Origin: an uncultured bacterium
Lineage (GTDB): Bacteria > Eisenbacteria > RBG-16-71-46 > CAIMUX01
Direction of reading: 5' to 3'
Assembly: GCA_946886185.1 (NCBI GenBank)
Contig: CAMPIC010000013.1
Span: 1 to 15,887, forward strand
Length of the DNA: 15,887 bases
Positions 5,558 through 12,675 of this stretch are shown here, one piece after another (positions within the stretch are counted from its first letter, which is position 1; each line of letters opens with the position of its first letter). The translations under genes and the position numbers were made by a program. Below the pieces are notes generated by a model. The model was not told the DNA's origin, searched no databases, and saw only the letters and a list, made by a program, of their open reading frames with translations.

Positions 5558-8436
5558 CCCGCTTCCTCTTCGATCTCCCCGCGCGGCGGGAACGCCTGTT
5601 GGCAGCGCTCGCGGCCGCTCTCATGGCCGGAGCGACTGTCCCGGCGATCGCTACGGACTTTCAAGTGCTCCCGTCCGGGGTTTCCTCCGCGGCGGCCAAG
5701 AAGCTCGATCCGCGCCTCATGATGGCGCTCTCCATCCCGCGCGAGGAGCCGTTGCTGCGCGCGCTCTCCGCGCGCGTGCCGATGATGGGCGCTTCGGTGA
5801 ACGAGATCCGCTTCCCGGTCGTGATCCTCTCCTCGTTGACGGATGCGGAACTAGCCGACCTGGGCGCGGAAGTGGATTCCAGGATCGGAGATCTGGTCAC
5901 CGCGCGGGTGTTCGAGCGCGATTTGGGAACGGTGGCTGCGCATCCAGCAGTGCGCGCGATCGAAGCGTCGTATCTGCTCGAGCCCGCCCTGGACGTCTCG
6001 GTCCCGGAAACGCGGGCGAATCTGGTCAACGATCCCGGCACCGGCGGATTCTCCGGGCGCGGCGTGCTCTACGGGTTGCTCGATGACGGGCTCGACCTGA
6101 CCCACGGCGACTTTCGAAACGCGCAAGGACAGTCGCGGGTGCAATCAGTCTGGGATCAGCAGGCGGAAGTGGGCCCCGCACCGGCCGGGTTCGACTACGG
6201 ACGGGAATACACCAAGGCCCAGATCGACGCCGGCCAGGCGGCCGCTTTCATCAATGATGGCGGGCACGGCTCGCACGTGAGCGGGATCGCGGTCGGAGAC
6301 GGCTCCGGAGGGAACACGGCGTTTCGTGGGATCGCCTGGGAAGCGGACATCGCGGTGGTGCGCAACGGCGGATGCGATCTCTTCTGCTACGGCGGGGGGA
6401 ACGTCGCCTGGGGCAATCAGACCACGGCCGGTGCCATCGACGGAATGCATTACCTGAAGCAGCGGGCTACGGCGCTCCAAAAACCGCTCGTCATCAACCA
6501 GAGCCAGGGCGTGACGATGGGGCCGCATGACGGTTCCACCCTCTTCGAAGCTGCGTACAACGAGATGATCACCAGCCAGAACATCATCATCGCGGTGGCG
6601 GCGGGAAATGATCAGGACGCGAATTGGCACGCCCGCCAGAACGTGCCCGCGGGCGGCAGCGCCACGTTCACGATGGTCCACGACACTTCGCAGCAGCAGG
6701 GAGGACCGCTCCCGGTCATCGCGTTCGAGATCTGGTATGACGCGGACAAACAGTTCTCCTATCAGCTGCGCACGCCCACTGGGCAGACCCTCGACATCCC
6801 GGCGAGCACGAGCGAGCAGGTGCTGGAGGCCGTGAACTCGCACAACGATCAGATCATCTACTACGCCACCACGTCGAACCCGGTGAACAGCCAAGGAACG
6901 CTCGATGTCTTCATGGTCAACCAGACCGCGGGGATCGAGGGCGGACAGTGGCAGCTGCAGGTGATCTCGCAGAGTGGATCGAGCGGGGTGGTCGATTTCT
7001 ACGGCGAGCGCAATCAGTTCAATTTCACCGTGAACAACCCTGACCTCACCGCGATCGTCGCGATGCCGGGAACTGCCACCCAGGTGATCACCGTCGCCTC
7101 CTACAACACGCGGTTCCAGTGGCCCAATGCGCAGGGAGGAGGCTCGGCGGGCGACAGCAATCCCATCGGCGACATCACTTCCTTCAGCTCGAACGGCCCC
7201 CGCAGAGACGGAGGGCAGAAACCGGATATCGCCGCGCCCGGCAAGTGGATCGTCTCCTCGCTCCCCGCGGGATACCAGGCCAACGGCTTCTTCATCACTC
7301 CCGATGGGCAGCACTACGCGAGCCTCGGCACGTCGATGGCCTGCCCGCACGTGGCGGGCGCGATCGCGTTGATGTTGGAGAAGGATCCGAGCCTGACTCA
7401 CGTCCAGGTCAAACAGATCCTGCAGAACACGGCGCGCACGGACGGGTTCACCACTGAGGTCGCGTGGACGAAGGAGTTCGGTCACGGCAAGCTCGATGTC
7501 CAGGCCGCGGTCGACGCGGTCCAGGGAAGCGGCGGCTCCTGCTCGACGACGGGCGGCGACTCCAACTTGAACGGGTCGGTCAACGTCCTGGACGTGGTCG
7601 CGACGGCCAATCACGTGGTCGGAAGCACGCCACTTTCCGCCGACGCGATCGAATGCGCCGATCTGAACGGCGATCAGCAAGTCACGGTGCACGACGTCAA
7701 CGCGACGGTGTTCACGATCCTGCAAGGCGGTCGCCCGCTCGCGGCATCCGCGTTCGCGCCGGTCGCCTGGGGCGAAGCGGCGGATGACCGGAGCTATCGG
7801 CTCACGCTCGATTCCGCGGATCTAGGCGGCATCCAGATGTCGTTCATCCTTCCGCGCGGCTTCGAAATGTTCGGAGAGCCGGTGCTCCACGGTGCGGCCG
7901 AAAGCGCGAGCGTTTCGTGGCACGAGGCGCTCGGACAGTACACTCTCCTGGCCTACGATCCGGCGGGCCGCCCCCTCGCCGGCGAATCGAGTCCGGTCAC
8001 GCTCGAAATCCCTCTCCTCGAAACATGGGACGGAGGAGCGGCTCCCGGTGACTTCGCCATCACGCGGCTGCTTCTTTCCAGCTCGGGAGGCGGATCGCTC
8101 GACCTCGCGCCGGCGCCTTCCTTGGAATCGCTGCCCGGCGACGATTCGGGAGAGGGAGTCTTCGGCTTGCTGGAGAGGACGTCGCCCAACCCGATGGTTC
8201 GCGTCACGGAGATTTCGTACCGGGTCGAAACTTCAGGACAGGTCCGGCTGGAAATCTTCGATTCTTCCGGACGCAAAGTCCGCTCACTCTGGGATGGACA
8301 TCAGATGGCGGGTGGGCACATTCTTTCCTGGGATGGTCGAGACCAGGCGGGCGCGGAGGTTCCCGATGGGATGTACTTCGTGCGCGTCCAGGCAGGTAGC
8401 TCGACCGACAGTGAGAAAATTCTGGTAGTTCGCTAG
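5554..8436 (+). CDS. Secreted S8 (subtilisin-like) serine protease with internal dockerin and C-terminal FlgD-type Ig domain
   Basis: The product is 960 residues. Its ATG overlaps the preceding stop (ATGA) and follows GGAGG. The signal peptide ends near AIA-TD (33). An N-terminal pro-region (about 34-150) precedes the catalytic domain. The triad is visible: Asp177 in LLDDG, His238 in GHGSHVSG and Ser594 in LGTSMACPHVAG, with oxyanion Asn352 in AAGND. About 145 residues (roughly 358-503) of beta-rich sequence are inserted between the Asn and Ser motifs, recalling the jelly-roll of Csp-type subtilases. A dockerin follows (668-725), then a beta-rich segment. The last part (877-960, SPNP to KILVVR) is a FlgD/T9SS-type Ig domain with SGRKVR, WDGRDQAG and DGMYFVRV, which in related phyla acts as a secretion or sorting signal. 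All catalytic residues are present, so it is probably active. The substrate is unknown. Confidence 0.93.
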   Translation: MTRFLFDLPARRERLLAALAAALMAGATVPAIATDFQVLPSGVSSAAAKKLDPRLMMALSIPREEPLLRALSARVPMMGASVNEIRFPVVILSSLTDAELADLGAEVDSRIGDLVTARVFERDLGTVAAHPAVRAIEASYLLEPALDVSVPETRANLVNDPGTGGFSGRGVLYGLLDDGLDLTHGDFRNAQGQSRVQSVWDQQAEVGPAPAGFDYGREYTKAQIDAGQAAAFINDGGHGSHVSGIAVGDGSGGNTAFRGIAWEADIAVVRNGGCDLFCYGGGNVAWGNQTTAGAIDGMHYLKQRATALQKPLVINQSQGVTMGPHDGSTLFEAAYNEMITSQNIIIAVAAGNDQDANWHARQNVPAGGSATFTMVHDTSQQQGGPLPVIAFEIWYDADKQFSYQLRTPTGQTLDIPASTSEQVLEAVNSHNDQIIYYATTSNPVNSQGTLDVFMVNQTAGIEGGQWQLQVISQSGSSGVVDFYGERNQFNFTVNNPDLTAIVAMPGTATQVITVASYNTRFQWPNAQGGGSAGDSNPIGDITSFSSNGPRRDGGQKPDIAAPGKWIVSSLPAGYQANGFFITPDGQHYASLGTSMACPHVAGAIALMLEKDPSLTHVQVKQILQNTARTDGFTTEVAWTKEFGHGKLDVQAAVDAVQGSGGSCSTTGGDSNLNGSVNVLDVVATANHVVGSTPLSADAIECADLNGDQQVTVHDVNATVFTILQGGRPLAASAFAPVAWGEAADDRSYRLTLDSADLGGIQMSFILPRGFEMFGEPVLHGAAESASVSWHEALGQYTLLAYDPAGRPLAGESSPVTLEIPLLETWDGGAAPGDFAITRLLLSSSGGGSLDLAPAPSLESLPGDDSGEGVFGLLERTSPNPMVRVTEISYRVETSGQVRLEIFDSSGRKVRSLWDGHQMAGGHILSWDGRDQAGAEVPDGMYFVRVQAGSSTDSEKILVVR
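7555..7728 (+). other. Dockerin module (within the protease gene)
   Basis: Residues 668-725 hold two F-hand calcium loops about 34 residues apart. Repeat 1 is D669-x-N671-x-N673-G-x-V-N-V-L-D680. Repeat 2 is D703-x-N705-x-D707-x-x-V-T-V-H-D714. Each is followed by a helix (VVATANHVVG, VNATVFTIL). Asn673 replaces the usual Asp at the third ligand; repeat 2 is canonical. Cys663 just before the module and Cys701 just before repeat 2 could form a disulfide that clamps it. Confidence 0.85.
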
Positions 8437-8444
8437 CGGAACCG

Positions 8445-8464
8445 GGACGAAGCTGGAATCGTCC
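8445..8464 (+). terminator. Hairpin just after the protease stop codon
   Basis: GGACGA (8445-8450) and TCGTCC (8459-8464) form a perfect 6-bp stem with an 8-nt loop, starting 8 nt after the protease stop. There is no T tract, so it may be an mRNA-stabilising 3' hairpin rather than a true intrinsic terminator. Confidence 0.35.
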
Positions 8465-8741
8465 GAACCCGCGCCACCAACGACGACGACTGCGTGAGAA
8501 CGACACCGAGGGAATAGGCGATCGACTCGAGCGTCACGCTCGCGACCGCCGACAGGCAGGCCAGGTCTTCGGCTCCAAGGAACGGACCGAGACCGGCTGA
8601 CGACAACAGCGCGACAGTTGGTCCCCATCTCGAAACTCGCCCCCATGTGGAGTCGGTGCAGATTCGCACTCGGCTCCCGAAGCTTCGGGCGTATTGCACG
8701 GTTCGTTGCGCCTCCTACGCCGCTCCTATGAAGAGGGGCGG

Positions 8742-8786
8742 CCGGGATTGACGCATTTGGGGGATTCCTCCCGGGTGATCTTTTTT
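8742..8786 (+). terminator. Candidate intrinsic terminator with T6 tract
   Basis: CCGGGA (8742-8747) pairs with TCCCGG (8769-8774); a smaller GGGGG/CTCCC stem (8759-8763 with 8768-8772) is an alternative. Six consecutive T residues follow at 8781-8786, a rare run in DNA this GC-rich. The 6-nt gap between stem and T tract weakens the call. It could end the protease operon or a short RNA from the gap. Confidence 0.35.
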
Positions 8787-8995
8787 GGCATGGACTTTGA
8801 ACTGACCTATGGGCGGGGGTGGAGCCCGGATGCAAGGAGACGCACCGTACTCAATATGCCCGGCGAGTATCCCGATAGCAGAGATGACACCCGTGTGCGA
8901 CGGCGGAGCCGGAAGCGCGCGCCCTGCCACGCATCCACGAGAGCTCGACACAGTCCTGGGGCTGCCCGCCCTTCATCCAGAGAGAGACGTTTCCG

Positions 8996-9952
8996 ATGAG
9001 TGCTGAAGCGAGGGTCCTGGAGGATTCGCCTCGAATCCTGGTGGTCGAGGACGATCCCGATCTCCGAAAGATTCTAAAGGCGGTGCTTCTCCGGGAAGGC
9101 TATCAGGTGCAAGAGGCGGGAGACGGCGAGGACGCGTTGCGCGTCGTCGACGCCGCTCACCCCGACCTCATCCTTCTCGACGTGATGATGCCGCGCATGG
9201 ACGGCCGCCAGGTCTGCCAGCGTCTCAAGGCGAATCAGCGGACTTCGCAGATCCCGATCATCATGTTGACCGCGATGTCGGAGACCGAGGATCGCGTGCG
9301 CGGACTCGACATCGGCGCGAACGACTACATCACCAAGCCGTACGAGCAGCGCGAGCTCCTCATGCGCGTGCGCAATCTGCTGGATTGGGGCCGCTTGCAG
9401 CGCGATGCCAATCCGCTCACCGGCCTTCCCGGCAACCAGCGGATCGAATCCCAGCTGGCAAGGCGGATCGCGTGCCAGGAGCCGTTCGTCTTCATGTACC
9501 TCGATCTGGACCACTTCAAGGCCTACAACGACTACTACAGCTATCAGAAGGGGGACCAGGTCATCCGCGTGCTCTCCCTCATCCTGCGCGACGTGGTCGA
9601 AAACAACGGCTCGAGCGATGACTTCGTCGGCCACATCGGCGGAGACGACTTCGTGGTCATCGTCCATCCCGATTACGCGGAAGCGATTGGCGAAGAGATC
9701 CTGGAGCGTTTCGATCGCGAGGTTCCGATGCTATACAACGCGGTCGATCGGGCGCGCGGGCATATCGAGACGAGCAATCGCCAGGGGGAAGTCCAGCGCT
9801 ATCCGCTCATGACGCTCACCATCGCCGCGGTTTCGAATCAGATTCGGGAGATCACGCACGTGGCGCAGGTCTCGGACATCGCCGCCGAGCTCAAGCGCTT
9901 CGGCAAGGAGCAGCACCGTAGCGTCATGATCTGGGACCGGAGGGGCGACTAG
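8996..9952 (+). CDS. Response regulator with C-terminal GGDEF-type (GGDDF) domain
   Basis: The product is 318 residues; the ATG follows GAGAGAG. The receiver domain (about 12-128) is complete: acidic pocket Glu18, Asp19 and Asp20, phospho-acceptor Asp62 in LLDVMMP, Thr92 and Lys114 in TKPYE. A GGDEF-fold domain follows (about 138-310): NPLTGLPGN, metal site Asp170 in YLDLDHFKAYND, and GGDDF (215-219) as the signature loop. GGDEF domains make cyclic di-GMP from two GTP. The GGDDF variant is acidic enough for catalysis but is often found in divergent members, so activity is uncertain. The inhibitory I-site RxxD, expected five residues before GGDDF, reads SSDD here, so product inhibition through it should be absent. 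The next gene follows with no spacing, which points to a phosphorelay-type regulatory pair. No histidine kinase is adjacent. Confidence 0.92.
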   Translation: MSAEARVLEDSPRILVVEDDPDLRKILKAVLLREGYQVQEAGDGEDALRVVDAAHPDLILLDVMMPRMDGRQVCQRLKANQRTSQIPIIMLTAMSETEDRVRGLDIGANDYITKPYEQRELLMRVRNLLDWGRLQRDANPLTGLPGNQRIESQLARRIACQEPFVFMYLDLDHFKAYNDYYSYQKGDQVIRVLSLILRDVVENNGSSDDFVGHIGGDDFVVIVHPDYAEAIGEEILERFDREVPMLYNAVDRARGHIETSNRQGEVQRYPLMTLTIAAVSNQIREITHVAQVSDIAAELKRFGKEQHRSVMIWDRRGD

Positions 9953-10354
9953 GTGGCAGACCCCAGGCGTATCCTCGTCGTCGATGACGAGATCTACATT
10001 CTGCACATCCTCGAGTTCTCCCTCTCGATGGAGGGATACGAGGTGGTCACCGCTTCCGACGGCAACGAAGCGGTGAAGAAGCTCGAGGAGTGCAACCCGG
10101 ACATGGTCGTCTTGGACGTCATGATGCCGGGCCTCGACGGATTCGCGGTCTGCCGCGAGATCCGCGCGGGCGAGTCCAGCCGGGCGATCCCGGTCATCCT
10201 CCTCTCGGCCAAGGGACGATCGGTCGACCGGGAAGCGGGACTGGCCGCGGGCGCGGATGACTACATCGTCAAGCCGTTCAGCCCCCGCCATCTCCTGGAA
10301 CGGATCCGCGAGCTCTTCGACGCGCGCGAGCTCGACCAAGCCTCCAACTACTAG
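9953..10354 (+). CDS. Stand-alone receiver (CheY/Spo0F-like) response regulator
   Basis: The product is 133 residues and consists of one receiver domain only. All phosphotransfer residues are present: Asp11 and Asp12 in VVDDE, phospho-acceptor Asp55 in VLDVMMPG, Ser85 in LLSAKG and Lys107 in VKPFS. It starts with GTG at 9953, the base after the upstream TAG; the GGAGG ribosome site (about 9939-9943) lies inside the upstream gene, so translation is coupled. With no output domain it must act by protein contact or pass phosphate on, possibly to or with the upstream receiver-GGDDF protein. The partner kinase is not in the window. Confidence 0.94.
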   Translation: MADPRRILVVDDEIYILHILEFSLSMEGYEVVTASDGNEAVKKLEECNPDMVVLDVMMPGLDGFAVCREIRAGESSRAIPVILLSAKGRSVDREAGLAAGADDYIVKPFSPRHLLERIRELFDARELDQASNY

Positions 10355-10355
10355 C

Positions 10356-10381
10356 CCTCCGCACTTCTTGCGGTGCGGGGG
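10356..10381 (+). terminator. GC-rich hairpin right after the receiver gene
   Basis: The arms CCTCCGCAC (10356-10364) and GTGCGGGGG (10373-10381) give nine pairs including one G-U, with an 8-nt loop, starting 1 nt after the TAG stop. No T tract follows. It probably marks the 3' end of the two-regulator transcript. Confidence 0.4.
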
Positions 10382-10415
10382 CCGCTTCCCTCCGCTCATC
10401 TACCCCTCGCAAAGC

Positions 10416-10438
10416 CGACTGCCGAGCTTCGGCAGTCG
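10416..10438. terminator. Perfect 10-bp inverted repeat upstream of priA
   Basis: CGACTGCCGA (10416-10425) and TCGGCAGTCG (10429-10438) are perfectly complementary around the loop GCT. This is the cleanest hairpin in the window. It lies 47 nt before the priA ATG and 61 nt after the receiver stop. It could be part of a tandem terminator or a leader element of priA. There is no T tract on either side. Confidence 0.4.
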
Positions 10439-10485
10439 ATCTCGCCCCTCGCGACAGGTCGGGGCTCTCGGGTACCGTCTCGCTC

Positions 10486-12657
10486 ATGCCGGTACGCCTC
10501 AAAGGACGATTCGCCCAGGTCGTGATCCCGAGCGCGCTTCGCCAGACCTTCACCTACCGTGTGGACGAGAGCCTCGCCGGGCTCGAGCCCGGAACGCGCG
10601 TCTGGGTGCCGTTCGGGCGTGGAAAGCGGCATGGCTACGTCGTGGGCTTCACCGACGACGAGCCCGGCCGTGCGCTCAAGAACGTGCTGCGCGCGGAACC
10701 GCAGGAACGCCTCTTTTCCGAGGAGGTGCTCGCGCTGACGCGCTGGGTCGCGGACTACTACCTCGCTCCTTGGGGGCAAGTTCTCGACGCCGCGCTTCCC
10801 CCGCTCGTCCGAAAGTCGGGATCGAAGCGGAGCCGTGCGCCCCGGACCGGGCGAAACGGAGCGGAGCACCCGGCCGGGAACGGCGAGCAGCCAACTCCCG
10901 CGGCCGCTCCTTCCTCGGCTATACCTCCCGCGGCGACCCTTCCCGCCGAGCTTGCTTCCGGGGAGCTGACCAACGCGACGCTTGCTCCCGCAGCCGGCCA
11001 TGCCGTGGTGATCACTCCCGCGCAGTCGAACGCGATCGAGAAAGCGCGCGAGGCGATCCGGTCCAAGCAGTTCGCTGCCTTCCTCCTCCAGGGCGTGACC
11101 GGGAGCGGAAAGACCGAAGTGTATCTGCGTCTCGCCGAAGAGGTCGTCCGCGGCGGCGGCCAGGTGTTGTTTCTCGTTCCGGAGATCGGCCTCTCCACGC
11201 AGATCCTGAGCAGAGTCCAGGCGCGCTTTCCGGAAGGGGCCGCGCTCTATCACAGCGAATCCGGAGAGGGAGCGAGACGCGACGTCTGGCGGGAGGCGGG
11301 CGCGGGCCGGCTGCCCATCGTGGTCGGGGCGCGCTCCGCGGTGTTCATCCCGATGCCGCGGCTTCGCCTGGTCGTGATCGATGAAGAGCACGAAGCGGCC
11401 TACAAGCAAGACGAGACTCCGCGGTATCACGGGCGCGATGTCGCGGTCTATCGCGCGCAGCGAGCCGGCGCCACCGTCGTCCTCGGTTCCGCGACGCCAT
11501 CTCTCGAGTCGCGCGCGAACGTGGAGAGCGGCAAGTACACCCTGCTGTCCCTGCCGGAGAGGATCGATGCCCGCCCGGTCGCGCGAGTGCATCTCGTCGA
11601 CATGGCGGAGGTGGCGCGTGAGCTGAATCCGGAGCCTGGCAAGCGGGTGCGCCCGCCCATCTTCTCTCCCTACCTCCTGCGCGCGATCCAGGATCGACTC
11701 GACCTGGAGGAGCAGGTGATCCTCTTTCTCAATCGCCGCGGGCAATACACCGCGGTGCAGTGCGGAGGCTGCGGCGCATCAGTGCAGTGCAAGCAGTGCG
11801 ACGTTGTCCTCACCTACCATCGCCAGGGCGACCACCTTCGCTGCCACTACTGCAACGCGGTCACGCCGCCGCCGCGCGCCTGCGATTCCTGCGCGGGAAC
11901 CTACTTCCATTACACCGGCTTCGGCACGCAACGGATCGAGGAGGAGCTGCGAGAAGTCTTCCCCACCGCGCGGGTCGAGCGGATGGATCGGGACACCACC
12001 CGCCGGCGCGGAGCGCACGCGCAGCTCGTACAGGCGATGGAGGACCGCGAGATCGACATCCTCCTGGGAACGCAGATGGTCGCGAAGGGGTTCGACTTCC
12101 CGCGCGTGACCCTGGTGGGAGTGCTGCACGCGGATCAGGAGATGCTGCTGCCCGACTTTCGTGCGGCCGAGCGAGGCTTCCAGATCCTCACCCAGGTCGC
12201 GGGCCGCTCCGGCCGGGGCGGTTCGCCCGGAGAGGTGATCTTCCAGACGCTGATGGCGGACCACTACGTGATCCAGTCCGCGGCGGCGCAGGACTATGAC
12301 CGGTTCGCGGCGCAGGAGATCGTGCACCGTCAGGAGCTGGAGTACCCACCGTTTCGGCGCATGCTCCATCTGTTGGTGGACGGTCCGGTGGAAGCGCAGG
12401 TCGAAGAGCGCGCGGAGGCGCTCCGGGTGCTGCTCGTGGCCGAAGAGAAGCGCCTGCGAGGCAAGGTGCAGGTGCTGGGTCCCGCTCCGATGCCGATCTC
12501 ACGGCTCAAGGGGCAATTCCGGTGGCATCTGTCGCTGCTTGCACGCTCGCGGGAAGCGCTCCATCGTCTGGGATCGCTGGCGCTCGACACGCCCCCCCCG
12601 GCCGGGCTCTCGCGCACGCGCGTGGTGGCCGACGTCGATCCGGTTTCCATGGTGTAA
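10486..12657 (+). CDS. priA: Primosomal replication-restart helicase PriA
   Basis: PriA recognises stalled forks and D-loops and reloads the replicative helicase with 3'-5' helicase activity. The 723-residue product matches the family length. The N-terminal 3'-DNA-binding domain (about 1-108) is followed by the helicase core: Walker A GVTGSGKT (203-210), VPEIGLSTQ (231-239), DEEH (299-302), GSATPSLES (334-342), GTQMVAKGFDFP and QVAGRSGRGG. Eight cysteines (426, 429, 435, 438, 453, 456, 466, 469) form the usual two-zinc module. Residues about 110-172 are a Pro/Ala/Gly-rich low-complexity linker between the DNA-binding domain and the helicase core, longer and less ordered than I would expect. 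The ATG at 10486 has no strong ribosome site. The downstream phosphatase gene begins 18 nt after the stop and may be co-transcribed. Identification is firm. Confidence 0.97.
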   Translation: MPVRLKGRFAQVVIPSALRQTFTYRVDESLAGLEPGTRVWVPFGRGKRHGYVVGFTDDEPGRALKNVLRAEPQERLFSEEVLALTRWVADYYLAPWGQVLDAALPPLVRKSGSKRSRAPRTGRNGAEHPAGNGEQPTPAAAPSSAIPPAATLPAELASGELTNATLAPAAGHAVVITPAQSNAIEKAREAIRSKQFAAFLLQGVTGSGKTEVYLRLAEEVVRGGGQVLFLVPEIGLSTQILSRVQARFPEGAALYHSESGEGARRDVWREAGAGRLPIVVGARSAVFIPMPRLRLVVIDEEHEAAYKQDETPRYHGRDVAVYRAQRAGATVVLGSATPSLESRANVESGKYTLLSLPERIDARPVARVHLVDMAEVARELNPEPGKRVRPPIFSPYLLRAIQDRLDLEEQVILFLNRRGQYTAVQCGGCGASVQCKQCDVVLTYHRQGDHLRCHYCNAVTPPPRACDSCAGTYFHYTGFGTQRIEEELREVFPTARVERMDRDTTRRRGAHAQLVQAMEDREIDILLGTQMVAKGFDFPRVTLVGVLHADQEMLLPDFRAAERGFQILTQVAGRSGRGGSPGEVIFQTLMADHYVIQSAAAQDYDRFAAQEIVHRQELEYPPFRRMLHLLVDGPVEAQVEERAEALRVLLVAEEKRLRGKVQVLGPAPMPISRLKGQFRWHLSLLARSREALHRLGSLALDTPPPAGLSRTRVVADVDPVSMV

Positions 12658-12675
12658 CACTCTTTGGAGGTTTCC

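Larger units (their letters stand above)
8437..8995. other. 559-bp gap rich in inverted repeats, no convincing gene
   Basis: The frames across this gap are short, lack ribosome sites and resemble no family I know. It contains stems at 8445-8464, 8528-8542 (CGAGCG/CGCTCG, loop TCA), 8649-8677 (11 pairs with one bulge and two G-U pairs), a 14-nt palindrome at 8676-8689 (CCCGAAGCTTCGGG), 8720-8741 (CCGCTCC/GGGGCGG) and 8742-8786 (stem plus T6). From 8787 to the regulator start I see only a weak sigma-54-like match (8785-8801) and the GAGAGAG ribosome site near 8980. Confidence 0.5.

Noticed and set aside
6145..7725. Open frame of 526 codons on the minus strand opposite the protease
   Set aside because: Its composition (Arg, His, Asp, Val) is that of a reversed GC-rich gene, and the + strand has an intact catalytic triad and dockerin.
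8649..8689. tRNA-like arm on either strand
   Set aside because: The hairpin GTGC-AGATTC-GCAC resembles a T-arm at first sight, but there is no TTCNA loop in register, no acceptor stem and no anticodon arm.
8437..8699. Small minus-strand frame (88 codons, GTG start) with a hydrophobic middle
   Set aside because: No ribosome site, no recognisable motif, and it overlaps several hairpins; kept only as part of the unexplained gap.
8785..8801. Sigma-54-like promoter TTGGCATGGACTTTGAA
   Set aside because: The -24 element fits but the essential -12 GC is GA, and no enhancer-binding regulator is in the window; it also overlaps the T6 tract.
8694..8999. Small + strand frame (101 codons) before the GGDDF gene
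   Set aside because: Arg-rich and low in hydrophobic periodicity, no ribosome site, and it overlaps the start of the regulator gene.
10396..11745. Open frame of 449 codons on the minus strand opposite priA
   Set aside because: No motif or ribosome site; priA on the + strand is unambiguous.
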